Origin: Laburnicola sp. R22_1
Taxonomy: Eukaryota > Ascomycota > Dothideomycetes > Pleosporales > Didymosphaeriaceae
NCBI GenBank assembly: GCA_014281115.1
Contig: JACONQ010000012.1
Coordinates: forward strand, 186,001-250,000
DNA length: 64,000 nucleotides
Direction of reading: 5' to 3'
Shown: positions 1 through 10,256 of the stretch, in pieces
Layout: each line of letters begins with the position of its first letter
Numbering within the stretch: position 1 is the first letter of the stretch
Position numbers and translations under genes: made by a program
Notes under the pieces: generated by a model
The model's database searches: none
What the model saw: the letters and a program-made list of their open reading frames with translations, nothing else
What the model was told of the DNA's origin: nothing

Positions 1-802
1 TCGACGATGAGAGCATGCTTTGAACTGCGTTCAGCCAAAGCTTGAGGATACGAGCTGCCTGGGCGCTCTCCGTCCTCGACACCATCTTCATGTGCTCCGA
101 GTGGACCATCTCCTCGTTCGTTCCTTGCACATCGCCCTTGTCCCGTATAGATTGAACGGTAGTCCTCACAGCGTCGAACAGTGCCACAGGGCCGCTAGCT
201 TCGACCGCGGCTCTCTTCGAGGGGGTATTCGCGCCGGAGCCCCGTTTCCGCTTCCGCGAAGGCTGCGGATCCTCTTGTACCGTCTCGCTCGAGTCCGAAA
301 CATCTCTCGGGTGACTGTGGTGCGGCGCCTGTGCGGGCTGGATTGTTGCATGAGGGCCAAAGTTCTCGCTCAACGCCTTCTCGAGGATGCTAAGGAAATG
401 GGCATCCCGCAAATGAGGGGCACAGCGAGACACGGGAAGGACGTGGATTGCGAAATCGAGTAGTCTCCACGCCTTTATGTTCGCTCGGGCTTCAGCACCG
501 CTGTTTGTCGCGTCTTTGAGCTTGTCCAGAATCCAGCGCAAAATCCAGTCTGCTCTTGCGCGAACGATGCGCTGGGCCACGGCTGAGCGCGTGTCGCCCT
601 CCAATGTGTCCCAGCCGTCGGGGAGGCCTATAAGGTTCGTAGCATGGCGAATCTGCTCGTCCAAGTCGCTATAAAGCTGGTTGATGGCTTGCAACCGTGG
701 GCGTGTGGGCGCTGGAAGGGTCGCCGGAGTCTGTCACACTGTCTGTTAGATTGTTGCCGACTGGCCAGTCATCGGAGCACTCGCCTGGATCGCCATGGCC
801 AT
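1..802 (-). CDS. URB2: Urb2/Npa2-like nucleolar ribosome-biogenesis protein (5' part, runs off left edge)
   Basis: A minus-strand frame is open from about 711 to the left edge and reads as protein throughout. It has an N-terminal block (NQLYSDLDEQIRHATNLIGL), a segment with RADWILRWILDKLKD and KAWRLLDFAIHVLPVSR, then a basic stretch (SRKRKRGS) that could be a nuclear signal. This layout resembles the N-terminus of fungal Urb2/Npa2, a nucleolar factor of 27S pre-rRNA processing for the 60S subunit. That assignment is from memory of the family and could be wrong. The start is tentative: ATG at 802-800, a 7-codon first exon, an intron about 712-780 with a weak GTGCTC donor, then the main exon from 711. 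It diverges from Mic10 across about 250 bp. The C-terminal Urb2 domain lies outside the window. Confidence 0.6.
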
Positions 803-1049
803 GCTGCCGGCGTATGTACTTCACGGCCGTGGTGGCATGCTTTGGAGTGAGAGAACGAGAGGTCTGGTGGGGAGCTCTTTCCTCGGTCGGAAAAAAATGG
901 CTGACTAAGGTGGTCCCTTCCCAGCGCGCATCTCCCGACGCTTTTCCGCACCGGCGGCAGGCACAACACGACGCCAAAGCCGCGCCATCCCCCCAGCACA
1001 CATCCAAAGCGGTGCCCTGAAGCCCAATTGCGTGCCTCCCACCTCCGCC
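803..1049. promoter_or_regulatory. Divergent promoter region of Urb2-like gene and MIC10
   Basis: About 250 bp separate the two inferred start codons, so the two genes share a short bidirectional upstream region. No TATA-like element or repeated motif stands out. The exact left border depends on the uncertain Urb2 start. Confidence 0.4.
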
Positions 1050-1456
1050 ATGGCCGACGAGACGCCCAAGCCCATTGCGCCCACCGCGCCCGCCACCCGC
1101 CCCATGAGCGAAGCGCTGCTCAACGAGAAGGTACTTGGCTCGCCGCTGCAACCCAACTACGAGCTCTCCAACCGCTAACCCGTCTGCTGCAGTGGGACCG
1201 CTGCCTCTCCTCGATGCTCATCCGCTCCAGCCTCGGCGTAGGCTTCGGTGTCGTCTTCTCCGTCCTCCTCTTCAAGCGACGCGCGTGGCCCGCCTGGGTC
1301 GGTCTCGGTTTCGGCGCCGGCCGAGCTTGGGAAGAGTGCGATAATGTCAGTGGGAGCTTTGTTATCGGAGGCCTGGGTTGATGCTAACATGCTGAGCAGT
1401 CATTCAAGCGAGCAGCGGGTCCCACGAGAGACGGACTGCGTGTGGTACGGCCATAA
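1050..1456 (+). CDS. MIC10: MICOS complex subunit Mic10
   Basis: Three exons (1050-1130, 1193-1345, 1400-1456) encode a 96-residue protein. After a proline-rich leader it has MSEALLNEKWDRC, then a hydrophobic segment with the glycine motif GVGFGVVFSVLLFKRR, and a second one ending GLGFGAGRAWEECDNSFKR. Two membrane segments with GxGxG-type motifs around a positively charged loop (KRRAW) are the hallmark of Mic10, which oligomerises in the mitochondrial inner membrane and bends it at crista junctions. Both introns are short (62 and 54 bp), with CTAAC branch points and CAG acceptors, and both are phase 0. The extra N-terminal residues before MSEALL are common in filamentous fungi. Identification is firm because the family is short and strongly conserved. 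Confidence 0.95.
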
Positions 1457-2041
1457 TCGTTGAGGTGGGGGGGCTTGTGATGAAGGAAGGCGTTGGCTTC
1501 CAGATGTCTGCATGGAATGGGTCACGTACAAGTGTAGTATGCTGCCCGCGGGCCCAGGTGTACCGTAGGACGTGGTTATAGACGCTTTCAGGAATTCAGT
1601 ACTGTATATTTGGCTGTCGTGCGCTTGCGGCAACGGCAACGTCTCTTTACAGCATCTATCAGCAACAGTATTTCCACATCAGTGTTCCAGCCAATTCGCC
1701 ATGAAGATTCCAAGCCGAAGAAACTGGTTCAGGACAAGTTGATTCGTACCTTCACACTTCCTATGCGCCGGCGTTTGTTCAAAGCGACGACCATTCCAAA
1801 ACAAAAGTAGGTAGTAAATACAACAACGGAGGATGATGTTCTCACCTAAACATCCACCTCCCAAATTCCACCCTACACCCAAGATCAACCCAGGAGATGC
1901 GTCTACAAATAGCACCATCTGCCAACGCTTACCCCCGCGTAGTGACCAAAGCAAAGCTATCCCAAAACGGCAAGCACGACCACGACCCAGTGATGGGAGA
2001 TTAACGTTAATATCATATTCTGACATAATAACTATTTATAT
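1457..2041. other. Intergenic, no gene seen
   Basis: This is the 3' flank of MIC10. Open frames here on both strands lack codon character and splice structure. Base composition becomes AT-rich toward 2040, where a repeat begins. Confidence 0.5.
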
Positions 2042-2150
2042 GGTGTTCATTTAAGCTACCTAGGGGTAGGACAATAAAGGCCTTTATCTTAAATAATATA
2101 ATAAAAAAAGTAGAGCCCTTTGCTTAGTAAATAAAAAGAGTGTAAAAAGG
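2042..2150 (+). repeat. Dispersed repeat copy A (RIP-decayed)
   Basis: This 109-bp stretch aligns with three others in the window (37121-37223 reversed, 37232-37337, 63161-63267). Shared landmarks are a GYGTT start, the block CTACCTARGGGTAGGAC, AATAAYATRAY, GCAGAGCCCTCTGCTTAG in decayed form, and the end AAAAAGAGYGTAAAAA. Against copy D most differences are C to T or G to A, as expected of RIP. Similarity stops right after the GTAAAAA end. Confidence 0.75.
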
Positions 2151-2485
2151 TAGTAATAAAAATTATAGCTGTATATACCTAAAAGAAAAGCAGATTATTT
2201 AAAACAGATTTTATAATACTAGTAGTTAACTTACTGAGGTATTAAGCTTTCAGAAGGCTAATAACAGTCTCTCGCTCTAGATCTGATTCTAATTGATGGC
2301 TACGATAGCTAGAAAGATATCTGCTTTGTTGTAGGACGATTGAATAGCTGCTAGTTGAGCCATAGTGGTTGATGGGTGACGCGTCGCGAAAAGTTGGTGG
2401 GAAGTCGCATAGGGAAAGAGAAGAATCGCTTGGATTTGTTCCGCATGATTATTCGCGCTTTAGTTATTATAGACACTGCTCCAGT
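2151..2485. other. AT-rich non-coding tract
   Basis: AT-rich sequence with many TA steps follows repeat copy A up to the 3' end of the transcription-factor gene. No open frame of note. It is probably decayed repeat DNA. Confidence 0.5.
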
Positions 2486-4924
2486 TCAATACAGATCCAT
2501 CGGGAAAGCAAGCTCTGGCACGAGAAAACTTTGCTCAAACACATCTCCTAGAGCCCTCGCGTCTTGGTCCCACCATGAACTATTAACCTGTATTATTGCA
2601 GGCCCCTCTGCAGTTCTGACTGTATCAATCGATTCTGTTGTGGCCGTGTCATGCTCGATGGACCGACTTTCAGTCACGCTTGGGCAATCAATGGGGCGGT
2701 TACATTCTGGTCGAAACGAGGCTTCCAAATGGCCTTCAGATTGTGCATAGTGAACCAGGCCCGCAGAAAGAACAGGACTGGCTTCTGGTCGTGCGTCCAG
2801 TGTGCTCGGATTCTGCCGGTCTTCATCTGCAACGTAGGTGGAAATTGATGGAGCCAAACTCAACGGTAAGGAAATATTCTGCGTAGTAAGAAGACAGATA
2901 ACCTCCTGGGAATTCCGTTCGCCTGGATCGCAGCGTTCCTGCTGGGAAGAACTAAGAGTTTGCGCCTGCAAAAACTGTCGCTCCATGTGCGTATGCTAGA
3001 ACGAGTCAGAAAAGCAGTACAGATGTGAGATGACTACTAATGGCTTACAAGGGGCTGCAAATTCTTCCAGTAGTTCTTGAGCTCACCAGTAACACGAAGG
3101 AGAATCGCAGCACGCTCGAGGTGCTGATCGCTTAGATCCCCAAAAGCGAGAAAGCAGCGCAACTGAATGGCTGCGCACACGTATGCACCATATCCGACTA
3201 TAGGCCATAGTTTCGAAGTATCTCCCTTTCGCATCAGGAACTTCTCTGTCATCTCGACCATGATTGACGAATGTCTCCATGCCTGCTCCGCAGCTAATCG
3301 TAACGTCTTCCGCGGTAGGTTCGGTATTTGCGTACCACAGGAAAGCATAGGAACCACAGCCGAATGCAAGTAGCAGAGGCAAAGGTGGTATAGATAATTT
3401 AATGAAAATATGCGACTGGACATTGCTGGGTTGGGGCCGGCGCTCACACCGCTCGGATCGTATCGTATCGAGCCGTCCATGCGGTCGTGCAAGTCTTCGA
3501 GCCTTTCGTCGAGCAAATAGATTTTCGAAGTCGGATCGCATGAAGCGTCGGGATTTCGCTGCATAGAAAATACGAAATCCTGCACTTCCCACCTAACCAT
3601 GGTAAGTCTCGCTTTTTGAACGTATGCCCATACACCTACCAGAGTCCATGAAGCACAACTAAGATCGAGTTGAAACCTAATCTTAGGTTCTGCTCGCTTG
3701 CGACATTTTCTTGTATGACACCGGCCCCATCGAGGAAACGTTCGAGACTAGGTGTAGAGCCCATAGGACTGTCATCAGGCAATGGACAGCCAACTACCTC
3801 TGCCCAGCAGTCGGTTGGGAACCGCGCGTTCTGCTGACTAGCACACTTTGTAAGCCAACAAGCCCAAAAGCATCTCATCTTGATGTCTGACTCGGCGCAA
3901 CCGCGATCCACCCGATCCGGACTAAGTCGGTTGAACTGCAATATTCGACAAGTGCGGTAGGCGATTGCTGCAGAGTGCAGTACAAGTCTTTCGTTAGTGA
4001 GGTATTGACAAGATGATTTGGTTGTGGAAGATGTACCGGTGTGCATATTCGTCCTCCTTGTTTCCGATTTCGCTAGCCAAAACATGGCCAAAATCTGGCA
4101 AGCTTGAACGTGCTGCAGACATGGCTTATCCGCGTTCATCAAAGCAGACTTACTGGCCTGCTCGGCCCATCGCTCTCCTATCGCACACCAATCCGCCTTT
4201 GATATTTCCGTAATGCCAATCTCTCCATGTATGGTTCCGCCGGGTACACGAGTTAGAAATCTAGCTGTCCATCAGCAATTTCAAGTACGATCAATGAGGT
4301 TATGAGCTTACAGAGAAGCGAATGCAAACACGGCTAGAGAAATGAAGTTTGGCAGTCTCTGCGCTAAGTAGTCTTCGATGAAGTTTTTCTTCCGAAAGAG
4401 TAGATCGGCTTGATAATGCCTCTCGAAGTATATCTCGGTAAGAAATAGAGCCACTTCGTCGGCAAGTTGCACCCCTTCGGAAGTATTCGAGATCAGAGAC
4501 TCTTCGTCCACTAGCTGTCTCGCAGAGGGACGTTCAGTTTTATGTACATAAGGGCCTCGAACAATCCCGGCGGCAACATTACGACGATCACAGGAGACTG
4601 CATGCCCCAAATGCGAGGGTTGAGTCTGTGGGTGGTCGCGGGCATCGGGAATAGGCTCTGAAGACGCCGCTTCGTCCACCCTTACTGGGCGAGTTTGTTC
4701 TCGAGCACGCTCACTGGCAAACTTCTTTCGATCTGGCGGAGGAGGATAAGAGCATTGTTTATTTGCGCGCTGGCAGCGACGGCATCCTGATTGCTCACGG
4801 GTGCACCTGAGCTCTTCGGATGTTAGCGGAAGATGAGCTGCAAGCGAGAGAGAACTTGGCCCGTAAGATCAACCTTTTGCTTGCGACACCTCAAGCACGC
4901 GACTGCTGGGGTGGTTTGATTCAT
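2486..4924 (-). CDS. Zn2Cys6 fungal transcription factor of the accessory cluster
   Basis: Six exons (4924-4874, 4811-4312, 4260-4037, 3967-3640, 3592-3049, 2995-2486) give a 718-residue protein with all phases consistent. The zinc cluster is near residues 10-37: CLRCRKQKLRC followed by TREQSGCRRCQRANKQC, matching C-x2-C-x6-C-x6-C-x2-C-x6-C. The second half of the cluster only appears if the first intron ends at 4812 (acceptor GAAGAG), which settles that splice site. The middle region has typical fungal_trans-domain features: QACQILAMFWLAKSETRR, AYRTCRILQFNR and MRCFWACWLTKCAS. It is divergent from the MFS gene with 298 bp between starts. It probably acts as the pathway-specific regulator of the neighbouring transporter, hydrolase and cupin; that role is inferred from position and shared promoter palindromes. 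Confidence 0.88.
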
Positions 4925-5222
4925 GTTATTCGGACGTGCATTCAATTTCGGATGAAATGATGAGAAGAATGAAGGAGTATGGCGCCACGGTGAGGACGCA
5001 ACCGATGGGTAGAAGTTCGGACCGAACACGACGCAGTCGCGTCTGTGTCGTCGGACCGAACCTTCCCCACACCGAACCTGATGGTTTGATCGACAAATTC
5101 TCCAGATTTCCCTGCAAGTCGGGGACGTTCTCAGTGTATATAATTTCACAATTCGAACGCTGATTTTGACCTTTCCTCAGCAACCTTCATTTATTTACGT
5201 TTCACCCCATACGGAAGCACAT
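4925..5222. promoter_or_regulatory. Divergent promoter with TTCGGACCGAA palindromes (regulator/transporter)
   Basis: The 298 bp between the regulator and transporter start codons hold a perfect 11-bp palindrome TTCGGACCGAA at 5016-5026 and a second copy TCGGACCGAA at 5051-5060, plus a half site ACCGAAC at about 5071. CGG-N-CCG is a plausible inverted-triplet site for a Zn2Cys6 dimer. Similar sites lie in the second divergent promoter of the island (9212-9677). Binding is inferred, not shown. Confidence 0.5.
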
Positions 5223-6991
5223 ATGCCAATAGCTGACATGGAAAAGAACAACGCAGAGAAGGACGAGGTAATATCGGAGAAGCACTCACAGAGTGTGCTG
5301 TTGTACGATGAAGATGGGCGACCTCAAAATTTCCCGGTTCCATCGTCAGATCCAAACGATCCACTCACCTTCTCCATCTGGCGACAGCGCCTCATTCTTA
5401 CAGTCATTTGCATTTACGCCATTGCAGGCTTCGGAATCGTCCAAACCGCTCCACTATTTTTCGCTGGGCTTATCCGCGAGTACAAGCAACAAACACGTGG
5501 CGTAAGTGCATACCTCCTCTCCGATAATTCACCGCCTTCAGCGCTTGCTTACATGCAAAAAGGCGTTTGACGCTGCACAAATCGCCGATCTTGCTAGCTA
5601 CCCTTCGCTTTGCATGGGCCTGGGAAATTTTTTGTTCGTCCCTCTTTCCATGGCCATAGGCAGACGATACGCTCTCCTTCTGTGTAATGCAATCTTGCTT
5701 GCATCAGTAATCTGGGCTGCTAAGTCTGAATCGTTTGAATCTCACCTTGGAGCTAGATGTCTCCAGGGTTTGACCGCAGGTGTGTCCGATTGCTTGGTGA
5801 GTGCTTTTAGTATCCATTCAATTTACTTGGAGTTTGCGACATCCGCTGACGGGGATTACATAGCTACCCATCATCGTCTTAGACATATCTTTCCTACACC
5901 TCCGTAGCGCACGTCTCGTGATGTACTGGACGTTAACAGCAGTCGGTTCGTCCTTGCTACTAGTGCTTCTGCCTTTCATGGTCGACAGCGCGAATGGAAA
6001 TTGGCGCGTAGCCTACTGGTTCTGGACAGCAATCATGGCACTGTCTCTCGTTCTGGTCATCTTCTTCTTTCCAGAGACTCTATTCCACCGCCGTGCCGAA
6101 GCCTTCGATGGTGTAATTCATGCAACAGACGCCTATGGAACGTTTCGGATATTTGCAACTGTTGACGAAGCTCAAGCCGCAGGATTCGAAGTCGCCGCCG
6201 AGGACGGCCGCAGTGAGCGACCACTACCACCACCACCAAAGGCATCCTATGCGCGACAGCTTGTGTCCGTTAGACTCCCGCCCAAGCCTGCTTTTCGCTT
6301 TTTCAGCGCATACAAAGACATTTTTCTCAGCATCCTCATCCCTGGAACGTTTTGGGCCCTTATATTCAACAGCATTGTGTTTGGCGGACTCGTGGTTATA
6401 AGCCTCCATTACGCTGAACGCCTTGAGATGGAACCATGGCACTTCTCTTCATCAACTGTCGGCACGGTGCAACTTGGGTCTGCCGTAGGCGCGCTATGTG
6501 CCCTTCTCTTCGGTGCTACGGCAGAGCCCATCAGCCGCTATCTGACGCGGAGAAACGGAGGCGTTCGAGAGCCAGAACACGTACTCCCGAACTTTCTCTT
6601 ACCCATAACTTTTGCTTTTGCTGGTCTGCTCCTTTATGGAATCGTAGGAAACCAGCCTGGAGAGTACAGTTGGGTCGGTATCCATGCTGCGTTCGCCTTG
6701 TTTTATTGTGGCTTTTGCGGTATATCTGCATTCACCGGAGTCTGGCTTGGGGAGCTGTTGCCCCACATGTCCGGCCCAGCAATTGTTCTTGTTTGTGGCG
6801 GCCGCAATGCCGTATCTTTTGGTTACAGCAACTCCTTCAATCGCTGGTTGACGGCGATGGGATTTCGCGATACGCACATCTTGTTTGGTGGTATCCTTTT
6901 TGCACTTGGCTTTTTGGCGCTCCCACTCTACTACACGAACGGGCATATTCAAAAGGCGATGAAATCGCTGCACTGGCTTTGGATCAATTGA
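5223..6991 (+). CDS. Major facilitator superfamily transporter, DHA1-like
   Basis: Three exons (5223-5501, 5563-5796, 5864-6991) encode 546 residues. After a hydrophilic N-terminus come twelve likely membrane segments, starting with RLILTVICIYAIAGFGIV. A motif-A-like loop, MGLGNFLFVPLSMAIGRRYA, links helices 2 and 3, and YWFWTAIMALSLVLVIFFFPETLF closes the first half. A long central loop with PLPPPPK precedes helix 7. This is the pattern of fungal drug:H+ antiporter-1/Hol1-type carriers in the plasma membrane. The substrate is unknown. Splice sites are canonical (GTAAGT/AAG, GTGAGT/TAG). The start at 5223 is chosen over an in-frame ACG/ATG region upstream because it has the nearest ATG; a second ATG lies at 5238. 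It lies between its putative regulator and a hydrolase, suggesting uptake or export of the cluster's compound. Confidence 0.88.
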
Positions 6992-7670
6992 AATGGACTC
7001 GAATGTAGTATTTAGCCACTTGGGCGTTATTAATTTGCTCACTCAAAGTTTTCTTTTTCCTCTATTGCGGGCAATAGTGATATTTATTATAAAAATTGGA
7101 GAGAATAAACTACTCAGACCAAGGTCGGTTGCAAGCCCAGCATTTGTGTCAGTAATGCCTTCAATATACGTACCCCCCACAATCATCAGCTTGAGCTATA
7201 AATCCTGCACCATGCTAAAAACACATCGATTAGATCAAAAGGCAATGAGCCGACCACCTCGCCTTGCATTTCGATTACCGCATGACGAAACAGTTTTAGG
7301 TCTGTGCACATCACTCTTTGGTATCTGTACATGGCCCATCCACCGGTTTTCTCCGTCGTAATCTGTGCAGGTCTGTGCAGGCTACCTAATGACTCGATAG
7401 CGGGGAAGTAGCTGGCTCGCATACAACACCCAAAGCGAAGTGGGCGGTGGTGAGAATAGGCACGACGCAGGACACCTAACCCTGTCTCATTAGCGCAGCC
7501 ACCGTAGCGACGCGTTGGGAGGTGGGGATATGCGAATGAGCGTCAATGTACTCAATGTGCACCATCTGTGCGCAGTGTTACCCGAAAGTATTTTGCTGAT
7601 GACGGAAAGCCGCAAATTCTGTACTATCCACGAACAACGATGCAAAGGCCAAAAGATGTGTGGAACAAGT
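6992..7670. other. Convergent intergenic region, no gene seen
   Basis: This gap lies between the 3' ends of the transporter and the hydrolase. Short open frames exist on both strands, but none has splice structure or recognisable composition. It presumably holds two 3' UTRs. Confidence 0.5.
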
Positions 7671-9211
7671 TCATTCGGGCCTAGGACCCAAGAGCCTGCT
7701 TCTCAACGTCCCAAAATTCACTCTCCTATCTCCTGCCCTAACGGTCATAACCACCTCATCTCCATCTTCAAGCCAGATGAGCCGGTCCTCTTCATTGCTC
7801 GTGATTGATATCCTGCCCCCCTCTGTCAACTCGAAGAGACAACCCAGGCTGGGATGCAGTGGAGATTTACTCTTCTTCTTCGTCAGCTAACGAGCCAAGT
7901 GAATCGGGCAACATTCTCACGTACTGGAGATGATATCGTTCCTGTCCCAATAAGGTCACCGGTCTGCAGTCCGGAACCAGAAGATGCGAGATGCGCAAGC
8001 ATCTGACCAGGTGACCAGCGAAGGTCACGAAGATTGGACCTTGACGAGACCAAGTGTCTGGTTGTGTTCGAAGTCATCCCTTTTCGTAGTCAACAGATTG
8101 ACACCATCAACCTCTCCAAGAGCCCTACTGTAAATTGATACCTCCATCTCAAGATTCCATGTAGCATTGCTGTCTGCATGGCACAAATGAGCAGCTCGAG
8201 TGGTGCCTCCTTCGGACAAATCGGCAGCCGTGGAAGTACATCTGGCATCTTGTAATGCGTCCAGAGTAACAACCCATGGAGATATACTGCTAGCAAAACC
8301 CTTCCCATTCAACGGTCCGAGTGGTGCCATTTCCGCAAGCTGGATATCCCTCGCAGACCAGTCATTTAGGACGACGAAGCCAAAAATGTGGTCATACGCC
8401 TGTTCAGCTGTAATAGTCACGCCCATCGGTACAGGCTCAGACATGAAAAATGCTAGTTCGGCTTCGTAATCCATTTTTTGGCTGGGCAGGAACGAGTATT
8501 CGCCCGTTTCTGCGTTCCGAATCATTCCTCGCGGACGATAAATAGGCTCGTCACCGATGATGACTGATGAGGCTCGACTGCTGTAGCCTAGGGGCATGGC
8601 GTAATGGCTTGGAGGTATCGGCGCACCAGCGATTCGGGAGCACTGCATTAATATCAGCGTGTCACAACCAATGTAAGATAGGTGAACGAGACTACGTGCA
8701 TTCTCAACATGGACGTCAGAACACATGAAATCCGTGAAACTACCAATATTGAAAGGCAAATGCATTTTCGCATGCTCCATGGGAACGAAAATATTGTCCC
8801 TCGTTAAATTGTCCTCGAAAAGTGGCGAGTGCTCATCTCTCAGCCAATCAATCAACGTCTGGCGTATCTGCCTACGCAGTGGTGCACCCAGCGCCGCGAA
8901 GCAGTTAAGACTGGGATGTGCGAATATCGATTCAGTACGATGGTTTTGCTCACGGTCGGGAAAGCAATGTTTCAGCTGCTCAGATTGTTCGAGAACAGAT
9001 AGATCGACGATGAACTCTCCGACAGCGGCACCAACACGCGCCTCTGGCTATGATGAGGTTAGCAGATTCCCTACTTTTAATGATACTCCATGTCAGAAAG
9101 GACGAAAGGACCTGTTAGACGTACTTCCGATGGGGTGCTAAACACACCGAAGGGTATGTTGTCCAGAGTGAATGGACTCCCGGCAGGTATCTCAATTGGC
9201 CAACGCGTCAT
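7671..9211 (-). CDS. Fumarylacetoacetase-like hydrolase
   Basis: Five exons (9211-9125, 9047-8700, 8642-8095, 8039-7925, 7877-7671) yield about 434 residues, the usual FAH length. The N-terminal domain starts MTRWPIEIPAGSPFTLDN and has PEARVGAAVGEFIVDLSVL. The catalytic domain keeps the metal ligands: FTDF, the E-x-E pair in DYEAELAFF and the Asp in VVLNDWSARDIQ. It also keeps PLNGKGFASSISPWVV and the C-terminal GCLFELTEGG and WLEDGDEVVM. FAH enzymes hydrolyse a carbon-carbon bond in 4-fumarylacetoacetate at the end of tyrosine breakdown. This divergent paralogue next to a regulator and cupin more likely acts on a related 3-oxoacyl product. Intron 2 (8699-8643) reads GC...AG, supported by the HVEN/CSRIAG junction. 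The last two splice junctions (8094-8040 and 7924-7878) are phase-consistent but weak and may be off by a few codons. Confidence 0.87.
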
Positions 9212-9677
9212 CGTTCTCCGTCGGCCCAAAACCTCTTTGAAAAACTCTCGGCACTGTCGCTCCACCAACGATAATAAAAAGCTCATAAAATGTGGGATTC
9301 GAAGGTCCGAACCACATACAGATAAATAATTTTATCTGTTTGCCGATCTGCGGATATGTTCGGTCAACAGTTCCACGGAGCGATAGGACGAACGAATCAC
9401 TCGTTCAAATATCCGTATTTTGACCTCGGCTATATCGATCTGATAGGAATAGAGAGTTTGGCTACGACCCGGATGTGGTTCGTGAAAGTTAGGCGTTCGG
9501 CCCGAGCGTTCGCTCCGAAATATTCGGGGGAGAATAACAAAATGTCCGATTGCCATGGGCAGTCATAGAACAAGAAGAAAAAACTTTACTCTGGACAGGG
9601 TCAGTACCTTGAAGACTCTCTCGACCCCTTTGATCAAGGATAATTTTCCATCACCATCGCCATCATCAGCGTCAACC
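9212..9677. promoter_or_regulatory. Divergent promoter with TTCGG/CCGAA sites (hydrolase/cupin)
   Basis: The 466 bp between the hydrolase and cupin starts contain GGTCCGAAC at 9303-9311, TTCGGCCCGAG at 9496-9506 and TCCGAAATATTCGG at about 9514-9527. The CGG-N-CCG core matches the palindromes between the regulator and transporter, so one Zn2Cys6 factor could control all four genes. This is inference from motif sharing. Confidence 0.45.
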
Positions 9678-10256
9678 ATGGCCTCTCTAGAACACGCAGA
9701 CCTCAATTCACCATTACCGCAACCGCAGCGTTTCATCACCACGCACAATCATCAAGGCAAAGCGATATACTCAGACACACTCCGTGAGCCGATTGAGTTC
9801 TGGGCAGTCGGCCCTAAGAATGACCCAGCGGGTTTCGGCTTCGCGTACGCCACCTCCAGCATTCCAGTCCGCCTTTTCGATGACCAGGACCTTGCCGAGA
9901 TGCGGCACATGAACGCCAACCGCAAACTAAGCGGTCTCGTCAAGCGCGGCGGCAGCATCTTACGATACGTAGACTACCCGCCAAGGAGCAGCTCACCAAT
10001 GCATCGCACCGTTAGCTGTGACTTTGGAATCGTGCTGTTCGGGGAGATGGAGTGTCTTTTGGACTCTGGGGAAACGCGGAATGTGAGAGTCGGAGATGTG
10101 GTGGTTCAAAGGGGGACGATGCATCAGTGGATCAATCGTGGCGAGACGTGGGCGAGAATGATTTATGTGCTCCTCGATGCCACAGAGGTGGAATGTAATG
10201 GGATGAAGCTGACGGAGGAGCTCGGTGGAATGAGTGGTGTTTCGCATTCTAGCTGA
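9678..10256 (+). CDS. Cupin-domain protein
   Basis: A single-exon frame of 193 residues starts at MASLEHADLN. The C-terminal half is a small single-domain cupin: MHRTVSCDFGIVLFGEMECLL, then RVGDVVVQRGTMHQWINRG and ARMIYVLLD. The paired strands, GDVVVQRG turn and H-x-W-x-N motif match the BLL6423-like cupin group. The first metal motif is reduced (MHRT instead of HxHxxxxE), as is usual in that group, so a metal-dependent activity is not certain. Such proteins often accompany aromatic-acid catabolic genes, but their reaction is mostly unknown. It is transcribed divergently from the hydrolase and probably co-regulated with it. An in-frame open region upstream to 9555 has no better start, and ACCATGG at 9678 is a good initiation context. 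Confidence 0.85.
   Translation: MASLEHADLNSPLPQPQRFITTHNHQGKAIYSDTLREPIEFWAVGPKNDPAGFGFAYATSSIPVRLFDDQDLAEMRHMNANRKLSGLVKRGGSILRYVDYPPRSSSPMHRTVSCDFGIVLFGEMECLLDSGETRNVRVGDVVVQRGTMHQWINRGETWARMIYVLLDATEVECNGMKLTEELGGMSGVSHSS

Noticed and set aside
20..463. 147-codon plus-strand frame at the left edge
   Set aside because: It is antisense to the Urb2-like exon, whose reading is protein-like throughout; arginine- and leucine-rich shadows are common in GC-rich antisense.
4120..4165. GTAAGT...CTGCAG pair inside exon 3 of the Zn2Cys6 gene
   Set aside because: It would remove 41 nt and break the frame, whereas reading through keeps the family pattern SKSALMNADKPCLQHVQACQ.
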